From assembly GCA_947259875.1 (NCBI GenBank), contig CAMYNX010000005.1, positions 1 through 35,839 of the forward strand: a stretch of 35,839 nucleotides of DNA, given 5' to 3'. Each line of letters starts with the position of its first letter. The first letter of the stretch is position 1. The position numbers were made by a program, and so were the translations under genes. The notes below the pieces were generated by a model. That model had not been told where the DNA came from. It was given only the letters and a program-made list of their open reading frames with translations, and did no database searches. The DNA is from an uncultured Gammaproteobacteria bacterium (GTDB lineage: Bacteria > Pseudomonadota > Gammaproteobacteria > Arenicellales > JAANXG01). This document shows positions 9,438 through 17,330 of this stretch, piece after piece.

Positions 9438-9713
9438 ATGGCATTAACTTATGCTGGGGCCGTGTATGTGAGCCCGCGCCTGATATTAAACATCTTGGGC
9501 TACGACTTCAATACTGGGTACTACATCTACTGGCCAGGTAAAAACCGAATTGATTATATCTGCGATCTCTACGTCTATTATTTCCCACAGCTCGGTTGTT
9601 TGTGAGCTCTGATCTTTATTGTCTCGCTAGCCTGGCTGTTCTTCGTGTGCTGTAAACTGTTCGACTGTCAGTGTGAAAACGAACGGCTCATCAAATTTGC
9701 GTTTCCACTATGA
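9438..9713 (+). pseudogene. Possible small membrane protein gene with in-frame TGA
   Basis: From ATG 9438 a frame encodes MALTYAGAVYVSPRLILNIL and an aromatic-rich stretch (YDFNTGYYIYWPGKNRIDY), stops at TGA 9603-9605, and in the same frame continues with a clear hydrophobic segment, ALIFIVSLAWLFFVCCKLFD, to a double stop starting at 9711. The second half looks like a transmembrane helix followed by a Cys-rich tail. Another frame just upstream (LYAIIANGTEAVDNETYKW) may be a displaced N-terminus. I recognise no family. It is most simply a decayed membrane-protein gene. The rest of the gap 9313-9840 shows only a short direct repeat (ATCGACGT twice, near 9318-9334). Confidence 0.25.
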
Positions 9714-9840
9714 TGACTCTATTCGTAATCCGTGTGATTCTGACAAATTTTCGCGTGGTATTTGACGGCATTTACCTTATACCGAACATCCGAGATCTTC
9801 GTTCCGGTTATACCCGATCCGTAAAATTGACAAAGTACGC

Positions 9841-11088
9841 ATGAACATTCTCCTCCTGTTTACCAGAAATCCATTTGGCCGGACAACTGGCCGAAAGGTG
9901 GTTCTTCGTACCATTATCAATTCGGTGGCTAGCCTCGGCCATCGGGTCGATATCGTTGTTGTTGACCGAGATACGAATCGATATGACTGCCCGGCGGATA
10001 TCAATTTGATATTCATCAACCCACCTGGACTCCCGACTCTTGCATACAACGCTGCTCGCTACTTCATTTTCAAATGTCTCAGCTTGAATGAGTGCGCGTA
10101 TTTAAATAAAACTATTCGCGCCGAGATTTTCGCACTTACCAAAAAAAATAAATACGATGTTGTCATCGCAGATATGATCAGAATGGCGCAGCATGCCGAC
10201 TGCCTTAATCTTCCTTGGATCCTCGACCTGGATGATCTACTTTCGAAGCGTTATGAATTCTATCTAGGCAATAAAAACGCTGCTCGCGAATTCCTCGGAT
10301 ACTACGAAGAAAATATTCCAGCCCCCGTCCGCCCAATCATCAAAGGTATCGCATTTAGACTACTAAGGCATGAGGCAGGGATTCTTGCTGCCCGCGAGTT
10401 ATTCTGGGCAACGCGCGCAACAGCAGTGTCGCTGATATCCCCTGTTGAGGCGGCGAAGCTCCAGGAACAGACCGGACGGACGGTGGACAACGTGCCCATG
10501 GGAATCCGAATCAACTCCACGCCACCAGTGCGACAATTCAAGAGTGGACTCAACAGGGCCGTGTTCATCGGGGGTATGGATTACCAACCCAACATTGAGG
10601 CAGTCCGGTATTACCGGGATACCATTTTGCCGGCTCTGGTCGAAGCTGGAGTGGAAAATTTTGTTTTTGAGGTAATAGGATTCTGTCCAGCAGGGATCAA
10701 AAGGGATTTTCCGGCCGAATATATTCGTTTCGTGGGTTATGTGGAGGATCTTCAGGGTGCCTTGGCTAACCACTTCCTGTTTCTCGCCCCTATAGTCTCC
10801 GGTACTGGGATCAAGACTAAGGTTCTAGAAGCAATGGCAGCCGGTCTTCCCATCCTGTGCACCAGTGCTAGCACCTTTGGCCTTAATATTCAGAATGGCA
10901 CCCACTGTGTTATTGCTGAAGACGGTCCCCAGTTCGCCACAGCGATCCTTAAATTGCGAGATTCTCCGCAAAAACTTCGGACGTTAGCACTGGCCGGCCA
11001 CGAATATGTTCTCAACAACTTTTCACAGTCGATCATTACCGGGAAATGGCGAGATATCCTAGAAAGATTGAAGTCAACTGTCAGCTAG
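9841..11088 (+). CDS. Glycosyltransferase family 4 (GT-B)
   Basis: A 415-residue GT-B enzyme. The N-terminal Rossmann half starts MNILLLFTRNPFGRTTGRKV and includes SLGHRVDIVVVD. The C-terminal half has the nucleotide-sugar-binding signature SGTGIKTKVLEAMAAGLPIL (about 321-340), with the glutamate-containing motif of GT4 retaining enzymes, then ALANHFLFLAPIVSGTG-type residues as in the Glycos_transf_1 domain. It presumably adds one sugar to the lipid-linked repeat unit at the cytoplasmic face. It is the only obvious non-initiating glycosyltransferase in the window, so more must lie outside or the repeat unit is short. No strong ribosome-binding site precedes the ATG. The donor and linkage are unknown. 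Confidence 0.88.
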   Translation: MNILLLFTRNPFGRTTGRKVVLRTIINSVASLGHRVDIVVVDRDTNRYDCPADINLIFINPPGLPTLAYNAARYFIFKCLSLNECAYLNKTIRAEIFALTKKNKYDVVIADMIRMAQHADCLNLPWILDLDDLLSKRYEFYLGNKNAAREFLGYYEENIPAPVRPIIKGIAFRLLRHEAGILAARELFWATRATAVSLISPVEAAKLQEQTGRTVDNVPMGIRINSTPPVRQFKSGLNRAVFIGGMDYQPNIEAVRYYRDTILPALVEAGVENFVFEVIGFCPAGIKRDFPAEYIRFVGYVEDLQGALANHFLFLAPIVSGTGIKTKVLEAMAAGLPILCTSASTFGLNIQNGTHCVIAEDGPQFATAILKLRDSPQKLRTLALAGHEYVLNNFSQSIITGKWRDILERLKSTVS

Positions 11089-11157
11089 CTCCACTTGCGT
11101 AACTCGCGCGGTAATAACTAAGGTGTAATCCATGTAAAGCAATTTTATTCTATCATC

Positions 11158-11919
11158 TCATGCCAGCGGATAACCCAGTGGAAGGAGTAGGTTTTCATAG
11201 GAGCTGTCAAAATAATTCTTCACCCTCGGTGTGAAGTATTCTCGCCATTGATTCGCGGCCGGATTTCTTATATGCCGAAAATTACTTCTTCGGCGTTTCG
11301 CCGAAAACCTATCGGCGAGGAACATACCTATAGATTGTTCCTTAGGAGAGTAATCATAAAATTCAAATAGTTTACGAAATGTTTGCTCCTCGTTACCGAG
11401 TATATCCTCGTAGCGAAATATCCTAATTCTCGGGTCCTGCGTGGGCCATTCCATCATTGACTGGAAGTGATACTTTCGAAATTCTATTTCCGCGATTAGC
11501 CCATCATCCTGAGGTAACTTTTGAAGGTAACTTGAAAAAGAGTCATTTATTCCCATTCCTACCGGAATGTTTCCGTTGACAATATTCCAATCCTCCTCAT
11601 TCGGCGCGACGATATTACACCATCTTTCGACACCCTTCTTGTGATAGAAGTAACCTGAAACCACCAGATCGCGAGGATCACGAACGAAGCGGGATATGCG
11701 AAAATTTCCAAGACGCGTAAAGTCCAACTTATGATTATTTATTGAAACAAGCCGATATCCGCCTACCGAGTGATAGAACTCATCAACTTTACTATTGAAG
11801 TGATGGTAGCGACCTCGCCATGGAGTGATCCAGTTGCAAAGAATACCCAGCACCCTCCCATAGTATACCGTGAGACATTTATGGTAGGAGCAGTGAATAA
11901 GGTTGACATCGTTACCCAT
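11158..11919 (-). CDS. Sulfotransferase domain protein
   Basis: The P-loop variant is NLIHCSYHKCLTVYYGRVL (residues 6-24), and the 3'-phosphate motif is RISRFVRDPRDLVVSGYFYH, followed by IRIFRYEDILGNEEQTFRKL, all typical of Sulfotransfer_1. The C-terminal part (NQWREYFTPRVKNYFDSSYENLL) also matches the family. I chose the ATG at 11917-11919 because GAGGA lies about 11 bases upstream; the longer TTG-started frame would run through this site. The gene converges on the GT4 gene with a 69-bp gap. The loop lacks the usual glycine-rich PRSGTT form, carrying YHKCLT instead, which is seen in a subset of bacterial sulfotransferases. Confidence 0.82.
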   Translation of the reverse strand: MGNDVNLIHCSYHKCLTVYYGRVLGILCNWITPWRGRYHHFNSKVDEFYHSVGGYRLVSINNHKLDFTRLGNFRISRFVRDPRDLVVSGYFYHKKGVERWCNIVAPNEEDWNIVNGNIPVGMGINDSFSSYLQKLPQDDGLIAEIEFRKYHFQSMMEWPTQDPRIRIFRYEDILGNEEQTFRKLFEFYDYSPKEQSIGMFLADRFSAKRRRSNFRHIRNPAANQWREYFTPRVKNYFDSSYENLLLPLGYPLA

Positions 11920-12200
11920 TCCGTAATCTTTCCTCGCAATGTACTGGTCCAAAAACCAACACTCTCTTAATAGTTGACAAAAAACTCATGGTTTCAGGAA
12001 CGCCAAATACTTAACAACACTGTCCGGCTTATAAATGACAACGGCACGAACACCTTATCGTTAGTTACGTTTCCAAACGCTGATAATATAAATGTTTAGT
12101 ATGCCGCAAAGAAATCATCCTCAGATTGAGAGTAGCCTGGCTAATCCCCCTCCGCCAGCGAGATTTTTCAGCACTTGTGTATGACCGCTGTCTCCCCCAC

Positions 12201-12540
12201 TCATGCAAGACGACCGGGACCAATCGAAAAACCCTTTCGACAACAAGTACGACATCGATATACGGTTCCCAATACTGCTCCCACAACATAACGCTGTTGT
12301 GCAACAAGCCCGGCATCGCCTTGGCCCTGGCCCACGCCCGCATAACCTTGGGCAGGTGTAACAATTCGAATCGGGCCGTGCCAATGTTCGTGGTGGTACC
12401 AATCCACGCAATCCCGCTGCCTATAGACGTACTTCCGTGACACCGGAGAATGGCCGCGTAGGGTGTTGCAGGCGGTACGTCAGCGTCTTGGATCGCGATT
12501 CCGAGTACAGGTTTTGCTGCCACATCAACACGCCTATCGC
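12201..12540 (-). mobile_element. IS3-family transposase (orfB) C-terminal remnant
   Basis: Two minus-strand frames together recreate the C-terminal end of an IS3-type DDE transposase. The first (12513-12424) reads NLYSESRSKTLTYRLQHPTR, matching the NPYSES.F.TLKYRP..P.R pattern. The second, shifted frame (about 12440-12201) reads DCVDWYHHEHWHGPIRIVTP followed by AQGYAG, matching FVDWYN..HRHS.IR.VTP.QRH.G. A frameshift separates them, and catalytic residues other than the final motif are missing or upstream and unreadable. No terminal inverted repeats were identified. This is an inactive fossil. The sequence from 11953 to 12200 shows nothing recognisable. Confidence 0.75.
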
Positions 12541-12556
12541 TGTACTTGACGCGCTA

Positions 12557-12564
12557 TTGAGACA
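12557..12564. promoter_or_regulatory. Possible distal activator half-site of the wcaJ-like gene
   Basis: TTGAGACA equals the right arm of the palindrome found upstream of the secreted paralogs. If it is the right half of a 20-bp site, that site is centred about 196 bases before the predicted transcription start, the same distance as the distal elements at the other three sigma-54 promoters. Only a half-site is clear, and it lies in eroded sequence, so chance is possible. Confidence 0.35.
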
Positions 12565-12641
12565 ACCCAGAAAGGAGTTGAAGTTATGCATATATCTATT
12601 TGTTAATGAGACAAAAAACCCAGCGATCACGTCCATTATTC

Positions 12642-12661
12642 CTGTCTTAATTCTGAGACAC
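12642..12661. promoter_or_regulatory. Palindromic activator site (about -100) of the wcaJ-like gene
   Basis: CTGTCTTAATTCTGAGACAC matches the perfect inverted repeat at 34072-34091 at 16 of 20 positions. Its centre lies about 100 bases upstream of the start predicted from the sigma-54 promoter at 12726-12740. The placement is typical of enhancer sites for sigma-54 activators. The likely binder is the VpsR-like regulator encoded at 21045-22436; that link is inferred. Confidence 0.6.
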
Positions 12662-12725
12662 CTGGCGTCCACCGGGTGCATCCTCAAGTTCGATTGTTCC
12701 AATGATAACAACGGGTTGTGGTAAC

Positions 12726-12740
12726 TGGCATAAAATTTGC
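12726..12740 (+). promoter_or_regulatory. Sigma-54 promoter of the wcaJ-like gene
   Basis: TGGCAT-N5-TTGC has the GG and GC dinucleotides at exact -24/-12 spacing, with one departure from TGGCAC. Transcription would start near 12752, giving a leader of about 52 bases before the ATG at 12804. The related activator sites upstream add support. Confidence 0.7.
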
Positions 12741-12803
12741 GGATCTTTAGATCGCGCGTCTGTACAGCAGACAACGCGAAATCGACGTTAACTGGGGGAA
12801 CCG

Positions 12804-14198
12804 ATGCTGAAAAAGTATAACCGGCTGTTTAAGCTCGTCTTATTCTTGTCGGACATCACGTTGATCTCGCTGGCATATCTATTCACCTATTGGGCATTTT
12901 ATGGTTTGGGGCCGAACCCGGAACTGCTGACGGTTGGGCATTTCATTTATCCCATCGTAGTTATCGTCCTCCTGTTTGCTGCTTCGTTCAAGGCCTTCAG
13001 GCTGTATCGGGCATTTCGTGTCACCTCCCCTTTTACCGAGACCCGGGATGTGTTGCACGCATCCGCGCTAAGCCTATTGGCAATAGTGACCGTACTCTTC
13101 TTCTTGGGTGTGTCCGCTTACTCGCGAGATTTTCTCGCTGTCTTCTGGGGCTTGGCTGTCGGTCTTGTTGTGGTCGTACGCTGGAACGCCCGGCAGGTAC
13201 TGAAATATTTTCGCAAGTTAGGATACAACCAACGGCGCGCTCTGATTATCGGAACTGGTCCTTTGGGGCAGCAGATCGTAAAAAAACTCAAGCACCAGAA
13301 CGATCTCGGAATTCGAGTCGTTGGATACATCACCAGAGATACAGCGGAGATCGGGAAAGAAATTCAGGGAATCAAGGTGCTCGGAGGGGAAGAGTTAATC
13401 GATGAGATCGGCCACTACTTAAAAGTAGACCAGGTCTATGTCGCGCTACCTGAAGAGCATGTCACAAAGACTCGAGAGGTGCTCTCCCGGCTTTCCATTC
13501 TTGCTGTTGATCTGCGCATCGTTTCCGAGGCCTCGGAGTTCATGTCTGCGGGAATGTCAGCGGAGCTGTTCGGCAATTTATCCATCACCACCTTACAGGC
13601 GGCACCTATAGACGGCTGGAAAGATTTCCTGAAAAGAAGTTTTGATCTGACATTTTCGTCATTGGCACTATTGGTGCTCTGGCCGTTGCTAATCGCCATT
13701 GCGTTGCTGATTAAAACTACCTCAGCAGGTCCAGTGTTGTTCATTCAACCACGTGTTGGTTACCAGGGACGAATATTTCCGCTGTTGAAATTCAGAACCA
13801 TGTGCCGGGACGCGGAAGGCAAAGATGGCGCTACGTGGACAACACCGGGCGATCCCAGGCGCACCAGCCTCGGGCGCTTTTTGCGCAAATTCAGCCTCGA
13901 CGAATTACCGCAATTTTTCAACGTACTGATGGGTCATATGAGTGTGGTCGGCCCGCGCCCGGAGCAACCGCGATATGTGGAAGAGTTCAGGCAATCGATT
14001 CCTTATTATATGGCCAGACACAAAGTCAGGCCCGGTATTACTGGATTGGCTCAGATCAGCGGATGGCGGGGTAACACGTCGATCCCAGAAAGGATCAAAT
14101 GCGATAATTCATACATACAAAAGTGGTCGTTTTGGCTGGATTTGAAGATTATCGCATTGACGCTGAACAGAGGGATGTTCAATCACAACGCCTACTAG
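12804..14198 (+). CDS. WcaJ/WbaP-like undecaprenyl-phosphate sugar-phosphate transferase
   Basis: This 464-residue polyprenyl-phosphate hexose-1-phosphate transferase initiates EPS synthesis by linking the first sugar-phosphate to undecaprenyl phosphate. The N-terminal half has about four membrane helices (first: LVLFLSDITLISLAYLFTYW), then a Rossmann-like domain (RRALIIGTGPLGQQIVKKL). The catalytic C-terminal domain begins with KRSFDLTFSSLALLVLWPLL and contains PLLKFRTM, FSLDELPQFFNVLMG, MSVVGPRP and RPGITGLAQISGWRG, all signature motifs of the family. A GGGGG Shine-Dalgarno precedes the ATG. It is the first committed step, so its own sigma-54 promoter makes it a control point. Glucose or galactose are both plausible substrates. 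Confidence 0.93.
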   Translation: MLKKYNRLFKLVLFLSDITLISLAYLFTYWAFYGLGPNPELLTVGHFIYPIVVIVLLFAASFKAFRLYRAFRVTSPFTETRDVLHASALSLLAIVTVLFFLGVSAYSRDFLAVFWGLAVGLVVVVRWNARQVLKYFRKLGYNQRRALIIGTGPLGQQIVKKLKHQNDLGIRVVGYITRDTAEIGKEIQGIKVLGGEELIDEIGHYLKVDQVYVALPEEHVTKTREVLSRLSILAVDLRIVSEASEFMSAGMSAELFGNLSITTLQAAPIDGWKDFLKRSFDLTFSSLALLVLWPLLIAIALLIKTTSAGPVLFIQPRVGYQGRIFPLLKFRTMCRDAEGKDGATWTTPGDPRRTSLGRFLRKFSLDELPQFFNVLMGHMSVVGPRPEQPRYVEEFRQSIPYYMARHKVRPGITGLAQISGWRGNTSIPERIKCDNSYIQKWSFWLDLKIIALTLNRGMFNHNAY

Positions 14199-14220
14199 CC
14201 TCGATGTAAAGAGAATCACG

Positions 14221-14508
14221 GTGCTTCACCGATTCCTGCTTCCAGTGCTAACCTTGTTCCTCGCGTATTGACCGACCACTTATGCCCAGACTTCGACGAT
14301 GTTGTCTGCGACGAATGCGTCGGACTTGCCGGAGCAATCAGTTAACGCCCCCAAGCTGAAGAACAAGTCTGTCAATACGAATATATTGGGTAATGGTGTG
14401 GTCACGACGAAGAAGATCGGCGATGCTGCAGTCACAGCGGATAAGATACAAGATGATGCAGTGCGGCAAAACCATCTGCGCGGATCTCTGAGGGCGAAAG
14501 CCGAATGA
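14221..14508 (+). pseudogene. Degenerate tandem copy of the downstream repeat-protein gene
   Basis: The sequence aligns with the start of the gene at 14605. The signal peptide is recognisable (LHRFLLPVLTLFLAY) but followed by a TGA. The position of the paralog's ATG-ATG start reads ACG-GTG. The paralog's DDVVCDKCV motif appears here as DDVVCDECV in a shifted frame, so small indels flank it. The body (APKLKNKSVN, KIGDAAVTADKI) is back in the first frame. The copy ends at a TGA at 14506-14508 without the C-terminal domain. It is a decayed, truncated duplicate. Confidence 0.8.
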
Positions 14509-14604
14509 CTGCGAGCCTCGATCACCCTCTTGACAGACCAGCAAACTTACTGCACTTTGGTGTTGACGTCTAAATACTTACCAACAAAAGAATGGAGGGG
14601 AATT

Positions 14605-15408
14605 ATGATGATTAACCGATTCTTGATTCCAGCAATAACCTTGTTTCTCGCGTATTCACCGATCACTTATGCCGTGACTGCCGACGATGTTGTCTGCGAC
14701 AAATGCGTCGATACGACGGACTTGGCGGGCAAATCGGTTAGTACCAACAAGCTGAAGAACAAAGCTGTCAAAACAAGGCAGATCGGCGATGCTGCGGTCA
14801 CCGCGGATAAGATCGGCGATGCTGCGGTCACCGCGGATAAGATAGGAGTTGGTGCAGTAACGGTGGAGAAATTGGCGGACGGAGTGTATGGAGGACCGCA
14901 CTACGTTGTCAAAGATAAAAACGATGATCCTGTAGGGTTTGCGATCCCACACGGTACTATGAACAAGTTTGTGAATGTGTTTAAAGACCAGGCTGGCTTG
15001 CAGTTCCTCCTGCGCGTGCAGCCAGATTTCATGAACGTCAAGGATCCGCCTACACTTCTATTTACCACAACAGATTGTAGTGATGGACCTTGGGTCGAGA
15101 AATCTGTAGTAGATGATGAAGTGCTAGCTACTTTTAGTATGTTTGATTTTGTGGCTTCGGTGTGGGGGAAACAAGCGGTGTCGCCCTTTGATCAAAATTT
15201 ATTGAGCGTGTATCGCCCATCACAAACCGAGCCAGCCTCGAATCAGGACATCATAAGAGAAAATACTACCGGTGACGTTGACGATTGTGTAGCAAGAACG
15301 ACTGAAAGCCTTGAAGTCGTGCTTATGGATAAAGAAATAGATAACCTAATTGTCGATCATCCTCCACCCTACGCCCTGGAACGTGTCGAGCCATCGGCCC
15401 CAGAGTAA
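14605..15408 (+). CDS. Secreted protein with short VTADKI-type repeats
   Basis: A strong GGAGGGG Shine-Dalgarno precedes the ATG pair at 14605; the 267-residue product starts with a signal peptide ending near ITYA. A segment with two cysteines (DDVVCDKC) follows, then about six imperfect decapeptide-like units (TTDLAGKSVS, TNKLKNKAVK, TRQIGDAAVT, ADKIGDAAVT). Such repeats occur in phage tail and surface proteins, where they form extended beta structures. The C-terminal 150 residues are a separate domain I do not recognise (HYVVKDKNDDPVGFAIPHG), with two further cysteines. It sits directly after the initiating transferase gene, so a role at the cell surface or in the matrix is plausible but unproven. 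Confidence 0.75.
   Translation: MMINRFLIPAITLFLAYSPITYAVTADDVVCDKCVDTTDLAGKSVSTNKLKNKAVKTRQIGDAAVTADKIGDAAVTADKIGVGAVTVEKLADGVYGGPHYVVKDKNDDPVGFAIPHGTMNKFVNVFKDQAGLQFLLRVQPDFMNVKDPPTLLFTTTDCSDGPWVEKSVVDDEVLATFSMFDFVASVWGKQAVSPFDQNLLSVYRPSQTEPASNQDIIRENTTGDVDDCVARTTESLEVVLMDKEIDNLIVDHPPPYALERVEPSAPE
14781..14840 (+). repeat. Perfect 30-bp tandem duplication inside the repeat-protein gene
   Basis: The 30-base unit at 14781-14810 is repeated without change at 14811-14840 and encodes the decapeptide IGDAAVTADK twice. Identity at all third codon positions points to a very recent duplication by slippage or unequal exchange. The decayed upstream copy has a single such unit. Confidence 0.95.
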
Positions 15409-15544
15409 TCGGACACGAACTCTGTCCTCGGTGGCGGGGGAAGGTGTGCCATGGCTAGTTGAAATTTTCGCTGGACCGGTGAGTTGATCATCAAGTTGCT
15501 GCCTTCTGGATGATAGGTTCAATACGCAGGGCTTTTAGCAACGC

Positions 15545-15975
15545 CGTCCCTTAAGATGGGTCAGCGACGATAGCCCTTGTAGACCGGTTGGAGGCGCAAG
15601 CGCCGGAAAATGACCTTGACTTTCCGCAACAAAGCCATGCGTTTCTTCGTCTGTGGCCTATACAACAGCATCCAGCGTCCCGAACGGCTACGCACACGCC
15701 AAAACTCAAAAATCCGCAGTTCTCTCCTTACGCAAGCTGCGCACGATGACTCTGGTCCTCGTTCACCTCCACTTCGAGCCTGGCAACTCCTCGCGAAGTC
15801 ACCTCTCCAGTGCACCTCGTAGCCAACGCTGACGCGGACGGGCGCTCAACAAAACAGAAATTTCGTCAGCGAATCTGGCGTAATCAACGATCTTCAGCTG
15901 CTTATATTACGTGACCCTTTTGCCCTCTCCAGCATCTTGTCCGTTACAGTCAAATTGACTTGACACGGCGATTCA
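15545..15975 (-). mobile_element. Group II intron reverse-transcriptase/maturase remnant
   Basis: Minus-strand frames rebuild, with several frameshifts and stops, the C-terminal half of a group II intron-encoded protein. In order: MLERAK near the upstream edge, KIVDYARFADEISVLL (the YADD-type catalytic block, with the second Asp changed to Glu), LERxLREEL, and SRSGRWMLLYRPQTKKRMAL followed by LRKVKVIFRRLRLQPVYK, which corresponds to the thumb/X-domain region before NPILRGWVNYF. The altered catalytic box and broken frame show that it is dead. No intron domain V hairpin was recognised next to it. The flanks 15409-15544 and 15976-16224 show nothing else. Confidence 0.7.
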
Positions 15976-16224
15976 TCGTGGATCTACAGTTTCGGTAAGA
16001 CGTATAACGGATTACATCGTATGCCGGACTGAAGGTAGATTGGCAGTGTCTTTCGAAGTTTTGCTCACATGATCAGATTCTCTGCTGCGTGGGGTGTTGA
16101 CTGCGCTCCTTGTTATATCGACTCCTGCTTGCTACGTCTTTTCAACTCACCTAAGCTTTGTAACGAAGGACGCCCATTAGAAAAAAAGGTGTATCGTGTT
16201 TGGCGTATCTGCGGCTCTCTGTCT

Positions 16225-17220
16225 ATGAAAAAAATCCTTGTTATTGGTGTACCGCGTTCGGGAACAACCTGGGTGGAAAATATCCTTGGCCTAGCACGCG
16301 GTGTCGAGGGAGTCTTCGAGCCGGATAACGAGAAAACAAGTTTGCTTGGCTATTGTTTTAAAAAAAGATCGCTCAGGTTTCCGGTATTAGCGGCAACGGA
16401 TACCCATCCTGATTACGCACACCTATGGCGTGTTGCCTATTATGCGCCCCAAGCTGCGCTCGTAAGCAGGAGTCTCTTGACGCGACTATTAATGGCCAGA
16501 AAGCGATCGCTAGAAAAATGGGTCCGAGCGAAAGAGCGTATCATTAGCAATGGGTGTGGGACCTCGCCGGCAGGTCCACTGCGGCTCACCGCAAAAGTCT
16601 TATGCGGATACCTCCGCGTGATGAAGCTAGATGCAACATCGACCCGACAGGATAGACAGCGGCAGACCGCGCGACTAGTGAAGTCGGTTCACGGTGTGTT
16701 GTGCCCGGAGTGGATTGCGGCGACCATCGGGGTCGATCATGTGGTTGTTGTTCTTCGAAGTCCGTTTGCTGTCATTGACAGTTGGAGGCGAATGCACATA
16801 TATGACGCCGTGCGCCCCGGATGCCTGCAAAAAAAGCTAGTCGAGAAAGCATTTGGCATCGAGGACTACGTAAAGGACGGATCAAGTCCCAATCTAAGTA
16901 ACATGGCCGCGCAGCTCGCAATCATGTATCGATCTCTGGAAGATGCCCTGACTTCTAATCCAGACTGGGTCACGATTCACCATGAAGATTTCTGCACAGA
17001 TCCTACTGCAAAATTTTACGCATTATACGATCGCATCGGACTACCATTCGATGATCGTATTGCTGAAGGTATACAGTCCCGCAATCGGGAAGGCAGTGGG
17101 TATCGAACGCAAAGAGTGGCTACGAAGGAAATTGGTAAATGGCGGAATAGGTTTGGCGCATCAGAAATAGATGAGATCGGCGGTATCTTTAAGGACGCAG
17201 ATTTGGCGCACTGGGTCTAA
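16225..17220 (+). CDS. PAPS-dependent sulfotransferase
   Basis: The 331-residue product starts MKKILVIGVPRSGTTWVENI, with the canonical PRSGTTW phosphosulfate loop at residues 10-16. The 3'-phosphate motif is VVVVLRSPFAVIDSWRRMH, and the C-terminal GKWRNRFGASEIDEIGGIF is the usual terminal signature. I chose the ATG at 16225; the frame stays open upstream to 16069 but that stretch (Cys- and Arg-rich) does not resemble a sulfotransferase N-terminus. Arrangement with the flippase, another sulfotransferase and the polymerase suggests one transcription unit to 20766. The acceptor is unknown. Confidence 0.88.
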   Translation: MKKILVIGVPRSGTTWVENILGLARGVEGVFEPDNEKTSLLGYCFKKRSLRFPVLAATDTHPDYAHLWRVAYYAPQAALVSRSLLTRLLMARKRSLEKWVRAKERIISNGCGTSPAGPLRLTAKVLCGYLRVMKLDATSTRQDRQRQTARLVKSVHGVLCPEWIAATIGVDHVVVVLRSPFAVIDSWRRMHIYDAVRPGCLQKKLVEKAFGIEDYVKDGSSPNLSNMAAQLAIMYRSLEDALTSNPDWVTIHHEDFCTDPTAKFYALYDRIGLPFDDRIAEGIQSRNREGSGYRTQRVATKEIGKWRNRFGASEIDEIGGIFKDADLAHWV

Positions 17221-17330
17221 ACTACATTTTACACCCAGCCGGCCAGGAACAAGCGACATGTCACTCGAAAAATATTCATGATACTTAGTAAAAACGCTCA
17301 GTATCTGTGTGAGCAGCATTCGAATATCGC

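Noticed and set aside
12065-12523. 152-codon minus-strand frame over the IS3 remnant
   Set aside because: The recognisable transposase motifs lie in other frames; this frame has no family-like sequence.
16043-16057. TGGCAG-N5-TTCG as a sigma-54 promoter before the sulfotransferase at 16225
   Set aside because: The essential GC at -12 is absent and no related upstream elements are present.
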